64,000 nucleotides of DNA, from contig JADNRZ010000003.1 in assembly GCA_015501605.1 (NCBI GenBank), positions 310,001 to 374,000 on the forward strand, given 5' to 3'. The translations under genes and the position numbers were made by a program. The number at the start of each line of letters is the position of its first letter. The stretch's first letter is position 1. Positions 45,724 to 58,100 of this stretch are shown piece after piece. The notes beneath the pieces are model-generated. The model saw only the letters and a list, made by a program, of their open reading frames with translations, did no database searches and was not told where the DNA came from. This DNA comes from Panaeolus papilionaceus (lineage: Eukaryota; Basidiomycota; Agaricomycetes; Agaricales).

Positions 45724-45729
45724 CACGTG
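45724..45729. promoter_or_regulatory. CACGTG E-box upstream of LHS1
   Basis: A perfect E-box, 14 bases beyond the UPRE-like element and about 135 bases before the LHS1 ATG. Confidence 0.35.
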
Positions 45730-47579
45730 GCGATTATGACCTGGCATTATGTAACTAATAACTTCGCCGAAGCCCCCCAGGGTCCGGGCCCTAAGTTTCA
45801 CGTCTTGGCTCATTTTGCCATCCGCTGGTCGGAACTTGGATGATGCTCAAGGGTATTTAATCAAAAAATCTACACGGTGCTCATAAAATATCGTTCGTAA
45901 TGAAAGCAATCTGCTACACCATGAAAACCTGACACTGTCGACCTCGAATCGACCTGGGCAGACAAAGCGGAACAAGCGGAAAGCGGGAGTAATGTCAGAT
46001 CTGGCAGTGACAATAGCGTCATGACCACGAACATCACCATCATATTGAAGAGATTGAATTAGATTATTGCAGAGTCCAGACGAAGTTTGGCATGTCACAC
46101 TCAGCGATTCGTGTTAAGAACACAAGGACCCATGGCCATAAAAACTGAGATGTAGGTCTCAGGCTTCAAAGGACCACCGTACAAGGACTACAACATATGT
46201 AGTACGGCAATAGTTCAATTTGTTCTTTACAGATGCGTAATTTATGCCTTTTTAGGTGGCTTCGACAACGTTAGGTGAGTCCGAACGACTCGAGTGACTG
46301 CATCGTAGATTGCTTGCTGCGAAGTTATTGCATATGTTTGTAAACCATATATTATCGGTAAGAGCCCATGTGCCCATAATTTGTCCAACGACTGTTCCTA
46401 CATGTAATCAGATACCCTTCCCGATGACTATGCATGCGCAGCTCAACCTACTATGTGTCATATATTGTCAAATAACCCACGCGGATCACTGATTATTTAA
46501 GCGCCCACTTTGATTAACATCCCCCAGTCCGCGCGTGTGTAGTCTAAATTCTCGATTAATTCGTCAACTCCATCTCTTTGTGTACTGCTTAATCCCACTC
46601 AGTGAAGGAACTTATTTATGCGTTTGTCCTGACCGAATTCTGTGGAAACGTCAATGAGGACAGTCGTGGGAGTAGGGGCACGAAAAAGAGCATGTTGAAT
46701 GTTGTTTCCACTGAAGAGCTGCCCATCATCAGTCCGCCTTTGCTCTTCTCCAGGCTGTGCTCATCCTCTTTCATTAAACGCTTTCGCCCAGGCGGATTGC
46801 TTTCGGAATTTGACAATCAAACAAATGCAACAGCCAGCAATTCCGGGTGATGTGGACGCACTCTTGCCCCAATGGAGCATATCCATATAACAGTAGGGGT
46901 CCATGGGCCGTCAATTGCTGCTCTAGAAAGCCCTATCCTATGTGGTATGCACCATCTTTTGTTTTGAGATTGTTTACCTCTAAAAAAAATGTGCTGCCGC
47001 AGTCCCAATGCTATGCCCTTTGATGTCACGACTCACGACACTTCTTCCTGTCCGTCATTTGCAAGATCAAAACGGTTTATTATGCGCTGGCGGGGGGTAT
47101 ACAAGAAAGCCTTTGGGTTTAGGTCACCATCGACCTGCACCGTGAAGTTTACACATGCGATTCAATGTCCAAGTTGTTTTGAACTCCAACTCGTTCGACC
47201 TTTCCATTTTTTCTATGGCTCATGTGAACGTTTGGAGTGACTCAATTATAGGTGCTGCTTTAGCCTTGCAATCAGCTCAAGGCAGTTCTGACTGATAACA
47301 GTATGTTTTCGGTTAAGATAATCGGATTATGACGTGCAGTAAATACATTGACTGAACAAACGCCGGTTTGAACTTATAGATCTGATCAAACTGCTGTTGA
47401 TTTAGCATCCGAATTTGGGGCAAGGCACTGCTCTTGCAGTACGTATTATTCAGGCTTCTAATATATAGTCTGCAACATCGTGAGTTTACCATTGCTATAC
47501 CAGTACTGGACCTTACGACCATTACAGGGCGCCACGAGGACAAGCCATCTCATCGCATTTCCGTCGACGTCGCTCATCG

Positions 47580-49582
47580 ATGCCCTTATCTTCCCACCCG
47601 CTCGATAAACCTCAAAGCTCCTCCGGCCAAAGCTCCTCCTCTTCCGTGGTAAGGACTAAATTTGAAACTGACCTTATCGACAACTAACTCTTCTATCCTT
47701 AGCCCCGCTTCCCACAACCTTTCAGCCAACCGCGGGGACCCCGCACCCAGAAGTCGCTGGACTCAAATTTTAGCTCCTTGGAAGTTCTTGGAGGTGTAGA
47801 GCCCCTTGGAGGATACTCTCCAACATCGTGGACACACATGTCCCCAATGACTCCTACACAAATTGCACTCCAGCTGCTGACAGCAGAAGAGCCCTGGAGT
47901 GTACAAACTCCATATCGAAATGTTCCAGGCCAGAGTTACCATTCTAAAAACAACACGTTGGATGCGTCCGTGTACAGCAGGTCGTGGGAGAGGTGCATAG
48001 GTGCAGCAAAGAGAGATCTGGAGAAACACTGCCGGAGAGTGTTAGAACAGATACAGCACGTAAAATTTACTGTGAGTCTAATATGTCCCCGATACTGGAT
48101 TTGCGAGTAATCCCTCTGACTCGGAACTTTAGGCAATGTGCACAAGTGCGCTGATTGTCTGCATATTATGGGTGTTTGATGCGAAGCCGTCATCAGCTTT
48201 GTTGGGCGATATAAGCGCCCGCAACCCCGCCGCCTTCTGCATCCTTTTGTCATCCCTTGCCCTATCCTTTGCGCAAATAGCGGAGCGATGGGCGCAGGGC
48301 TGTAGGCGAACTGCAACTACCCAACCGAATCAAATTGATCAGTTCACCCTTGTCCAACGGCACAAATACTACATCCAGTATGGTGTCATTCCTTTACTTC
48401 TTGGTACTGCGCATGCGTCAGCCGACATCGCCGTGTGGATTATGTTGGGGATCCTGTTGGGGAAAATAGGGAGTCTGGAAATAGGATGGGGCAGTACAGC
48501 TATGAAGGTTATACTCGTCGTCAAGGCAGGATCGGTGGTGTGCCCCACAATCAAATTCATCCGCAAGACTCCAGACACACAATCTCCATTTCAGTCATGG
48601 CCAGCGCTAATTCTGGAGATCGCCTGCTCTTCCCTAACATCACACCATCAAACCCTCGATCATTTCTATCACAACTGGAAATTCGGAATGGGGTTTGGGT
48701 CCAACTGGGAGTTATGCGTCCCAGGGTTGCGGGACCTACTCCTTGCTAGCAAGTGCGACCTGTCAATGCTGTCAGATGTGATTACCTGCCTGTGTCATTA
48801 TGCGAAGACACATCCACGCTTCCTCATTCACGACATTGGGTGGATCCATTCACTCAATACCGCATCATCTTTGCAACTAGACCAAGACCCGACGCAAGAT
48901 CTCCAGAGCCTTTCCGACGCGGTTCTTTGTGACATCTTCATTTCCCTATTTTTACAGACAGTGGCGGAAGGAGTCGACAATCAGCCCGATGTTTCAAGAG
49001 GACTCATCGCCTTTCAGGTCGAGCTTCTTTGTAGGCTACTTCATAGCAGCATGGATAGCCCGAAGACTCATGCAGTGATGAAACCATTTTTTGCACCATC
49101 AAAAACGCTTTTAAAACGGCTCGTTCCGGAAAATAACATTTCTAACAGCACGTCCGACCATCTGACAGGTATGAACAGTGTTCAGAGTCCTCTGTCAGAT
49201 ATTTACTCACTTCCTTTGCTCCGAAGATTCATTGGTGCAGCTCCTGAAAGTGGCGGGTATCGCTCTTGAGAAAGGTGTCGAATTGGAAGATCTCATGAGC
49301 TTCCTCGAGGATATCATACCGCGCCTCCTGTCTCCCAAAATGACACTCAATGTCAGGGTCGGCAGGGCCATCACTGCGTTTACAGCGATTTGGGCTTCGA
49401 AAGAAGAGGCGGACTCGGAGCAGTTCTGTCGATACCGCGACAGGGTGAAAGCTTTAAACTCGAGAGAGAGAAATTTAAACGGTTGGTTGACGGACGTAGA
49501 TAGGGCTTTGGATTATAAAAAAACAAAGGAAGACCATGATCCCAAGTCACGAAACAGTGAACCAGGATTTGATGCCACTTAA
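47580..49582 (+). CDS. Unrecognised membrane protein with helical C-terminal half
   Basis: Four exons (47580-47648, 47703-48071, 48133-49168, 49227-49582) give 609 residues. The start MPLSSHPLDKPQSSSGQSSS leads a disordered Ser/Pro N-terminus with YSPTSWTHMSPMTPTQIAL, then a basic helix (RCIGAAKRDLEKHCRRVLEQ). Hydrophobic segments are CTSALIVCILWVF, AAFCILLSSLALSFAQI and YIQYGVIPLLLGTAHASAD to AVWIMLGILLG. The C-terminal 330 residues are soluble and helical (VPGLRDLLLASKCDLSMLS; LLKVAGIALEKGVELEDLM). All three junctions fit consensus introns and keep the frame. I do not recognise the family. An exposed N-terminus, a membrane core and a helical cytosolic part would suit an organelle or nuclear-envelope protein, which is speculation. 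Confidence 0.72.
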
Positions 49583-49899
49583 ACACGAATAATGTTGTAC
49601 GAAGCATGTAATTTTTAGATTGCCCTCATATTAACTATACGTAGATTTAACTGACCATTGAATTATAAAGAAGATATTAATTAGCGGAGCTAGAGAGGCG
49701 TCAAGTCGAAGTCAAGAGTGTTCGGCAATAACGGATAAGGAAACAGACCGGGGAATCACGTGTAGATCAGTATTGCGTTGGCCAGAGTCCCCGGATTTCT
49801 AGCACTTGCTACTTCTTGTTTCTATACCTCCACCACCTTTGGACTTTGCTTATTACCCCACATTCGACTTTATACGTAAATTTGTATCATTAGTTCTCA
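49583..49899. other. Lon promoter region
   Basis: 317 bases, no gene. It contains the E-box at 49757-49762 and a pyrimidine-rich leader before the Lon ATG. Confidence 0.55.
49757..49762. promoter_or_regulatory. CACGTG E-box upstream of Lon
   Basis: The motif lies in TCACGTGTAGAT, about 140 bases before the Lon ATG. The same 12-mer is in the first intron of the bHLH gene at 2058-2069. Confidence 0.4.
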
Positions 49900-52800
49900 A
49901 TGGCAACCTCAAGACTACCAGTATTGGCGTTGCCACACCCTTTAATCCTCTTACCAGCGTCCAGGTTCACAATGCCTGTTTCAAAGGAGATAGGGGAGAC
50001 CCTGCTTTCACTTATTGAAGAGTCGGACACACTTCCTATCGTCGCCTCAATACCATTAACAAACCCTACACAACCACCTACATCTGCAGAGGCAGCCTTG
50101 TCAGAATGGGGAACTGCTGCCAGAGTTCTCCGACTCGTGAAACCACCTGCTCGCAATCCGCGACAGCCATATCTAGTCTCTCTCCATGGTCTCACTAGGG
50201 TCAGACTTATCAACACCTCGACTAGGAAATTAACTATGGACGATCTCACTCGTTTGCCGATGCACGACGTAGAATATCCTCCAACCGAGAAGGTACCATC
50301 ACATGAAGCTGTAGAGAAGTTCAAGTCTAGTGCTCTCAGGTTACTTGATCGGCTGGCCAAAGATTCACTTCAGCAAACAAGGAAGGAGGGCTACAACAAG
50401 ATTGCCAGCATGTTGGAGGACATCACAGATGCCAGGACACCCTGGATGGCCGATGTATTGATCGGGAGCATAAACGGCGAGTACACAGATAAACTTGGTG
50501 AGTTCCCTATTCATTTGGTATACATGTTCCTTCTGCTATACCTTCTTGGCGACTGGGATTTGGGCCCTTGATTTTACTATGCCGAGATACACCTCACTTT
50601 TTCATCTCATGATCAGAGTGACAGAACAACGCAAATAAATCAGGTGTCTGATTTCAAAGCTTCATCCTCGGATCGTAGACGTGTCCAATTGTTTCCCTAT
50701 CTTCCATTAACATAGGACTGCCTTTCCTCCTGCTATAACCATTTATTATTAGAAACTCATAAAGCTGACAATTAATTCCCAGCTATTCTCGGAACACCAG
50801 ACGCAGAAGCTCGACTACAGCTCGCGACAGAAATTTTTGTCAAGCAAGCCTCTATTTCTGAAGTTTCAAAGAAGATCGCCTCAGCTGTTGATGAGAGCCT
50901 CTCCAAACAGCAAAAGGAGTTCTTCCTTCGCCAACAGCTTGCTGCCATCCAGAGGGAGCTTCACGCACTCCAACGAGCCAACGGCGGCTCTTCACCCAAC
51001 AGTCCTTCACTTAATGACAGTGGCTCCGGAGGCTCCAGTGAGCTCGACGATGACGAGCAACACGAAGCCGACGACATGGCAGACCTCAAGCGTAAGATCG
51101 AAGCGATGGAGCCAGGTTCCGAAGAAAGGAAGATGGGCGTCAGGGAATGGCGGCGACTGAAACGGATACCTGCCGGCAGTGTGGAGAATGGTGTCATACG
51201 ATCATATGCAAGTATTCTATAAATTCATAAGTTATATTTTCGTTGACGAGTTTCTTTAGTTGGAATGGCTAACCGCAATCCCATGGCCAAATTCCACCCC
51301 ACTACCGGGGTCCACTGAGGCGGAGTTAACCGAATCGAAGATCAGAGATAAATCGTTCCTTACGTCTGCTCGTGCTCAACTCGATGCAGACCACTTTGGT
51401 TTGGAAAAGATCAAAAAACGCCTCATCGAATATTTGGCCGTCGTGCGGCTAAAGCAAATCAACGCGGAAAAGGAGGCGGCCGAGGAACGCAAGAGGGCAG
51501 AGGAAGCCACAGCGGCTGCTGCTGTCGCGGCAACTGAAGTTGACAGCAGTGAAAAGGCCAAGATCGAAGCTGCACGCCAGGCAGTTGAGGATACACGAAA
51601 GGATGGCACCACCAAAGAGATCGTTCTGTATGACAAGACTCGTCCCCAGAAACCTCCAGCACCGTTCTCCCCTAAGCGCAAGAACAACAAGAGCGTCAAA
51701 GGCCCCATCCTTCTGTATGCTTTTTCTTGCTTTGGATATTTATTGACGAGCTAATGTATTTTAAACTTAGTTTTGTTGGTCCCCCAGGAACAGGAAAAAC
51801 ATCTCTAGGACAATCCGTTGCTAAAGCGCTTGATCGACCCTTCCAACGCATCTCACTTGGGGGTGTTCGAGATGAAGCTGAGATCCGCGGTCACAGGAGA
51901 ACGTATGTTGCTAGCGGACCTGGTCTGATCGTTCAAGCGCTCAGGAAAGCAGGACGGAATGACCCTGTGCTGCTCTTGTAAGTCCAAGCACCTTAAATTA
52001 TTGAACCCACGTTCTTATCATTCCTACCAGGGACGAGATCGATAAGGTTGGTCAGAGCAATTTCCATGGTGATCCAGGAGCGGCCTTGTTGGAGGTCTTG
52101 GACCCCGAGCAGAATCATACTTTCAACGTAGGTCAACAATTCTTTCATGTCGTGATACATGTTTAACTTTGGTACAGGATCATTACGTCAATGTCCCCAT
52201 TGACTTGAGTCAAGTTCTCTTCATTTGCACTGCGAATTCACTCGAAACGATCTCCACACCTCTGCTGGATCGTTGTGAGATCATCCAACTGAGCGGTAAG
52301 TTGTAATATACAACTTTAATTCAAAACATCGTGCTCATAATTTATGTTCAATCACCATGTCAGGCTACACATACGATGAGAAGATCCACATCGCTAAACG
52401 TTTCCTCCTGCCCAAACAACTGAAGGCCAACGGCCTTGAGCCATCACATATCACCATCACCGAGCCTGCTCTCTTGCATATCTCGACTCGGTATACCCGT
52501 GAAGCTGGAGTCCGTAGTCTTGAGCGTGCTATTGGATCTGTTGTGCGATATAAAGCAGTTGAGTGGGCAGAACACCTCGATGCTATTGCTCAGGCGCCTT
52601 CAGAGGCAGATGCCAACAGCCAGGCCCTGGTTCGAAGAAACGTCCCTCATTATGAGCGAGTGGTTGAGGAGAGCGAGCTGGAGAAGATCCTTGGAATTGC
52701 CCGGTGGGACGGTGAAGAGCGAGAGAGGGAAGAGAGGCGAGGCGTCGTATATGGTCTTGTCGTCATGGGGCAAGGCGAAGGCGGAATTCTTCCTGTTGAA

Positions 52801-53516
52801 ACCATCGCTCTCCCTGGTTCTGGAAGACTCAAGCTAACAGGAAGTCTTGGTGATGTGAGTGTTTTATGCTCGCTGCTGTTTTCAATGTGCTGAATTCTTC
52901 GTCTATAGGTAATTAAAGAGAGTGGGGAACTCGCTCTGAGCTGGGTCAAGATGTACGCCTATGACCTATGCATCACCAACTCGCGTTCGGAGGACCCATT
53001 GAAGGTGCCCGAACCCATTGATATTCACTTGCACCTTCCCGCTGGTGCGCAGAAGAAAGACGGTCCAAGTGCAGGAGTCGCCATGGTAAATATCCTTGCT
53101 CTTTGTCATACAGCCTACTCGCTGACTTTGGTCGATTTAGACCTGCGCCTTTGTCTCGCTTCTTACAGGCGCATGTGTGCCCACTCATATCGCTATGACC
53201 GGAGAGGTCAGTGTATCTCCCTCGCATTCAAGGCAGCCAAACCTGAAACATATCATTTTAGATTACTCTTCGTGGTCGGGTCACACCAGTTGGAGGCATC
53301 AAGGAGAAAGTCCTTGGTGCTCACCGTGCTCAGGTCACCAAGGTCATCTTGCCCTGGGCTAATCGTAAGGACGTGGAACATGACGTCGCTCTTGAGATCA
53401 GGAACGAGATGGAGTTCGTGTTTGTGCGCACCGTCCGTGAGGCGTTGGAAGCTGCCTTTGGCAAGGGTGTACTTGGATGGAGAAGGGATGCCTTATTGAT
53501 GGAGAGTCGCCTCTAA
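49900..53516 (+). CDS. LONP2: Peroxisomal Lon protease (ATP-dependent Ser protease, PTS1 ending)
   Basis: The LON substrate domain starts [20 protein letters not shown], with no mitochondrial presequence. Helices include [21 protein letters not shown] linker rich in Lys/Glu/Ala ([20 protein letters not shown]) precedes the AAA domain: Walker [16 protein letters not shown], Walker B region DPVLLLDEIDK, then [13 protein letters not shown]. The protease domain has catalytic Ser in DGPSAGVAM and Lys in [13 protein letters not shown]. The stop follows MESRL. SRL fits the C-terminal peroxisome import signal, so this is the peroxisomal rather than the mitochondrial Lon. It should degrade damaged or unassembled matrix proteins. 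About nine introns are present and the gene looks complete. Confidence 0.95.
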
Positions 53517-53944
53517 TTATTACTTTAGGTTTTTGATTTCGTGATACCAACATACTGACCCAATAAACACGGTGTTTTGCAAATTTGTATTTTTAGTTGT
53601 TGTAGTCATTTATTCGCTGTTATGTAATATTCGTTCTTGGTCTTGAATTGTTATTCCATTGCTTTCCCTCGTTTGAAGATCAGGCCTGGGGTTGTGGGAA
53701 TGTTACTATTAAGCGCTGCATTCGATGATGTTGCTGCGGACACCATCTCACTGTATACGTGGTGACACCAACTGCCAAACCTGAGAACAGAAATTCTGTA
53801 AGTCTATTCATTTGTTATCATCATTATCGAGGATCGGTAATGTTCATTCTCATGGAAGGTGTAGTACTGACATACTATAATCCGCCCAGGGCTTGTGAGT
53901 TGTGACAAATCTCTTCGTCCCGGACGCAAGATACATAACTGGAT
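53517..53944. other. Short intergenic region
   Basis: 3' flank of Lon and promoter of the ankyrin gene. No gene seen. Confidence 0.55.
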
Positions 53945-55021
53945 ATGACGGAAACACCAAACCCCCCTCACGCGTTCGATCCCCGGCTCCACTTCATTGA
54001 CGAATGTGATATTTTCTGGGATATTTGGCGAGGAACAGGACTCACAGGGACGGCTTACTTCGCGGCCCGAAATGATAAAGTACCCCTGATCGTAGCTGCT
54101 CAGAATAACGATCTTCCAGAGGTCCAGCGCCTTTTAACTTCCTCGGAATCGTCAGAGGGAGCCACAAATATCAATGAAGTTGGACTAGAGGACGAATCAG
54201 CTCTGCACATGGCAGCAGCACTCGGCCACCTTTCTATCGTTGAGGCGTTGCTCGCGGCAGGGGCTAATCCCAGCCTCAAAGATGGCGAAGGCTCAACTCC
54301 CCTGATTCACTGCGCCAGATTTTGTCCTCCAGAAAAATCTGTCGATGTTGTAAAAGCGCTCATAGCCGCCGGTGCCAATCCCTTGGAAGCTGCTAGCTAC
54401 GATCTAGCGCCTATACCCGTTCTCGGATATGCTATCCGATCCCTGAACATCCCCCTCATCCAGTATCTCGTCCCATTCACACCTCTGGACTACCCGTCGG
54501 AATCTCCGGCCCATCGTTTCATTATTTATGAAACGTTCCTTGTAGCTACCAGGGCTCATAAGGACGGCATTACAATCCTGAAGTATTTGCTTGAGAAGGG
54601 CTTACCTGTCGAAACTACAGATCTCTGTAAGTGCACCGATGTAGGACTCACGGGTACCAGTGTCGAGACAGCTTTCCAAGTCCTTCATGATTATTTTGTA
54701 GAGAAGCAGCAACTGAACGCAGAAAGCCTCACACAACTCGCTCCAAACATCCTCTATGGTGCCTGCAATGCAGGCATGAAACCCATTCCTACCTTCCAGG
54801 CGTTGGTTGAGAAGTATGGCGTTGATCCTAACAATGCCAGCATGGCCATCGCCGTATTGTCAATAGGTCACCTCGACCTTCTGCAGACAGCCATCAATTC
54901 GGGCCTTGATCTCAAGGCGGCTCTACCTACGGACACAATACGGGAGGTCGTGAATGGAAGAAGAAGGGCAGTCGAATTTCTTCAATTAATTAGAGACCAG
55001 ATAGGTTTGCCACAGCCATAG
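53945..55021 (+). CDS. Ankyrin-repeat protein, intronless
   Basis: A single 358-residue frame starts MTETPNPPHAFDPRLHFIDE. Ankyrin repeats are clear at about residues 45-150: KVPLIVAAQNNDLPEVQRLL, ESALHMAAALGHLSIVEALL with AAGANPSLKDGEGSTPLIH, and VDVVKALIAAGANPLEA. Weaker repeats follow (LGYAIRSLNIPLIQYLV; DGITILKYLLEKGLPVE; IGHLDLLQTAINSGLDL). It has no signal peptide, helix or second domain. Ankyrin stacks bind partner proteins; the partner is unknown. It is notable as the only clear intronless gene among intron-rich neighbours. Confidence 0.88.
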   Translation: MTETPNPPHAFDPRLHFIDECDIFWDIWRGTGLTGTAYFAARNDKVPLIVAAQNNDLPEVQRLLTSSESSEGATNINEVGLEDESALHMAAALGHLSIVEALLAAGANPSLKDGEGSTPLIHCARFCPPEKSVDVVKALIAAGANPLEAASYDLAPIPVLGYAIRSLNIPLIQYLVPFTPLDYPSESPAHRFIIYETFLVATRAHKDGITILKYLLEKGLPVETTDLCKCTDVGLTGTSVETAFQVLHDYFVEKQQLNAESLTQLAPNILYGACNAGMKPIPTFQALVEKYGVDPNNASMAIAVLSIGHLDLLQTAINSGLDLKAALPTDTIREVVNGRRRAVEFLQLIRDQIGLPQP

Positions 55022-55136
55022 TATTAGACAAACCAACAAAAAGTGTCGAACGCGTTCACACAGAGCTAGTCGCATCTATAAATGACGGCAAGATATTTGA
55101 AACATGGAACTACGACAGACAAGATATAAGTACAAA

Positions 55137-58100
55137 TTAGATTTTGATGCTCTCTGGGGGTCCCAGATAACTCGGTAGAAGACCGCCTGTGTCTACACAA
55201 GATCGTCGTTAGCCTTGAGCTGACAGGAAAATAAACAAAGGGCACGTACTTATCACGATCTTTTGAATGGCGACTGCAGGTTCCAAAGCACCGATCTAGA
55301 TAGCGCGTTAATCAAGGATAAGGAAGAGTCGCAGAAGAATGTACCTTCAGAGTATGAGCACCGGGTTTGACGCCGTTGATGGTGGTTTTCGTTACAATAA
55401 TAGAGTTGGCGACGTAGCCATCTGGGCCACCCCACGATGCGGGTAAACCACCAGGAGGTTGAGGGCCAATGGGAACGACCCTTACAGGAGCCTGGCCATC
55501 GATTCCTACAGTGAATGCAAGAGGATTTTCATCTGTGTTGGCATTGAGAGCTGGAGTAATGTGTACGTGGACGGTGACGTTGCCCTGGCCTTGGAGCGTG
55601 TTGAAATTGTAGAAGTCGTATTCGCTGTACGATGGCGATTCGTGAGATTTTTGAGTAGGGTATTAGGATATACACTTACAGGGTAGGGCCCGCTCCTACT
55701 GTAAAGTTTTTATCAGAAAGGGGAAGGGGGGTGACTGCTGATAGAGTGCGACCGAGACGCGGTAATTCAGTCCAGGTGATACCGTCAACAGTGGACTTTC
55801 TGCTTGCGTGAGCAGCCTCAATAGAGACTACACCAGTGCCCTCAATAAATCCTGATTGCCCATGAATTAGCGCTAATCCAGGATAAAAAGCAGAAATTCC
55901 AGTCCCACCTTTGAAGCCACCGGCTGGAGTGTTCTTGACTGCATTGAAAATAACGTTGACACTGAGGTCAGGTTGTCCTTTAGCCTTGGCGACGAAAGTG
56001 ATCGTAGCCGTATTTGTACCCTCCTTGAGTTGGCTCCAGTCTGCGACTGAAGCAAAGACCCTGGTTTCAGGGGAAGATGGAGAGACAGATCCAGAAGCGG
56101 GGGAAAGCTTCAACCACGATGAGGTGGTTTTGGTGGTGAAAGTAAATGGAATGGGTCCTCCGGCACCGACGTCGATGTAACGATTGTTAATAGGAGAGAA
56201 ATTATCGAGAACGATTGTCGGGGGAGGGCAGCCGTATCCCTGAGCACATTGGTTGGAATTGTCTCCTGGCCTAAAAGCTGGGTTCAAAAATGTCAAGATA
56301 ATGAGGTTCATGGGGTACACACCAGGCACCAAGAGTGTTTTCCGGGGCAATTCGCATAACACCAGCCAGATTTTTCTTCCTCTTTTGCACTCGGTTGACT
56401 GGTGGCATACTGTCAAGTACTGATCAATCAATGTCTCAATGAATATGTGAAAACGCCCTACGTATTGGTCATAGGTTGCTGCCAGTAATAGTATCCCAGA
56501 TCTGTGGGTATCATCAGACGGAGTTCATCGGTGTTATAGTCAAGTACGCACGAGTCTGATCCATCATACTTTATGATACAATAGCAAGTCAGCAAATTTG
56601 TAATGGAAACTATGTTTTGCCTTACTGGTCCCATTTGCCTGCAAAAGGTGTCAGCGTCGTGACTATCATTCGTGGAGAAGCGAACCATACCATCTAGGAG
56701 GGTATTATATTGGGTCTCAATATCAAAGTCCTTCTCGAAGAACTCCTCCACACTATCGGCGAGATCATTGGTACTCAGCTGTCAGGAAAATGGTAAGATA
56801 AAGAAATGCAACAATATTTGTCGCACAAACCCTTGCTTGCGAGGCCCGCATATTGTTTTGACCGGCATATATGAGCTAAACAAATCATCAGTTTCATTGT
56901 GTCCATATTTATTACAGAATATACGCACAATCTTGGCCATATTTGCGCTGGCAATCACAGGGTGCTGAACCGTTTGGAAGAAAGCTGGTTTGGTTCCAGA
57001 GGGAAGGCGGTTGTAGAGAGACGTCGAAGCAGCCTCCAAAGCTGCCCAGTTGGAAAGAACAGTCTCAGCCCTAGGTGAAAGTCAATGTTGGGATAAAATA
57101 GTCATGTACGGGACTGGGGGCTCACTCTCGGTAGTTGATCAAGCTGAAGGTGTTGCTGTTCAAGAGTTCTGGCTTCCTTCGAGCGTTCCATCTCGTCAGG
57201 TTTCCAACAATGTTTGTCACAAGGTCGGCATCCTGCTGAGACAAATCGAATTCGCGCTGGGCCCATGAAGAGACGAAGGTGTCAAGATTGTCGTGAGTCC
57301 AGCGGGAGGAGTTCCATCCATAAGAAAGGAAGAATTCCGTTTCACGCTCATACGGCTTGAGGTCCCCAACATTAACGATCCAGAGGTCGGTGGCTTGACG
57401 TTGCACGGCAATTGACATTTGTTGATGCACCTTCTGGATTTGGGTAGTCTAATGAAACGGCGATTAGCGTAATTGATACACGCGCCTTAGAGTTAATCAA
57501 GTTGGTGCTCACTATGATCCATTTGTAATCTCGCGGGTCGCCGACGTAGTCAAACTGTTACAGTGATGTGTGAGTACTTATGGCTGCTCAATGACTTGGC
57601 GAACACCTACGTGGTAGTACACACCAGCACCTCCAATCCTTGAGCGTTCAGCGACTGTAGGGAAACGACGAACATTACCCCAACTGAAAAATAGTCAGAG
57701 CTGTGTTTCGGGCGCTACATCGAGGGTCTTACTTGTCGTCTGACCAAAGTAAGGTAATATAATCAGGAACACGGAGACCATCGTCGTAGTATCCCTCGAC
57801 TTCCTTGTCTACAAATGGACATAAGGCAGTCGTTAAAATTATGCAAAATGTTAAACGCACAAAGAGCCCAGATCTGTGGTATAGTTGAAACGTCTTGGGT
57901 ACCATAAACGTCCTGGAGAATCGATGTCTGGTTCTTGATGACACCCTCGAGCAGAGCAATGTTGGTATTCTCCGAAAGTGGCACTGATATGTTGATGAGA
58001 CGACAGAAAACTTGGAAAACCTCTAGTTACTCACAGTCGCCGAAACCACGCATTCCCATGGTATAGACAGACTCGTATGGTTTGGCGCGTTCGGCACCTT

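Larger units (their letters stand above)
45591..47579. other. Long divergent intergenic region, regulatory at left
   Basis: About 2 kb between LHS1 and the membrane-protein gene. The left 200 bases hold the LHS1 promoter elements listed separately. Short frames at 46602-47240 on both strands have no domain. No tRNA or repeat was recognised. Confidence 0.45.

Noticed and set aside
51376..51708. 110-codon minus-strand frame opposite Lon
   Set aside because: Antisense shadow of the Lys/Ala-rich linker and AAA approach of Lon.
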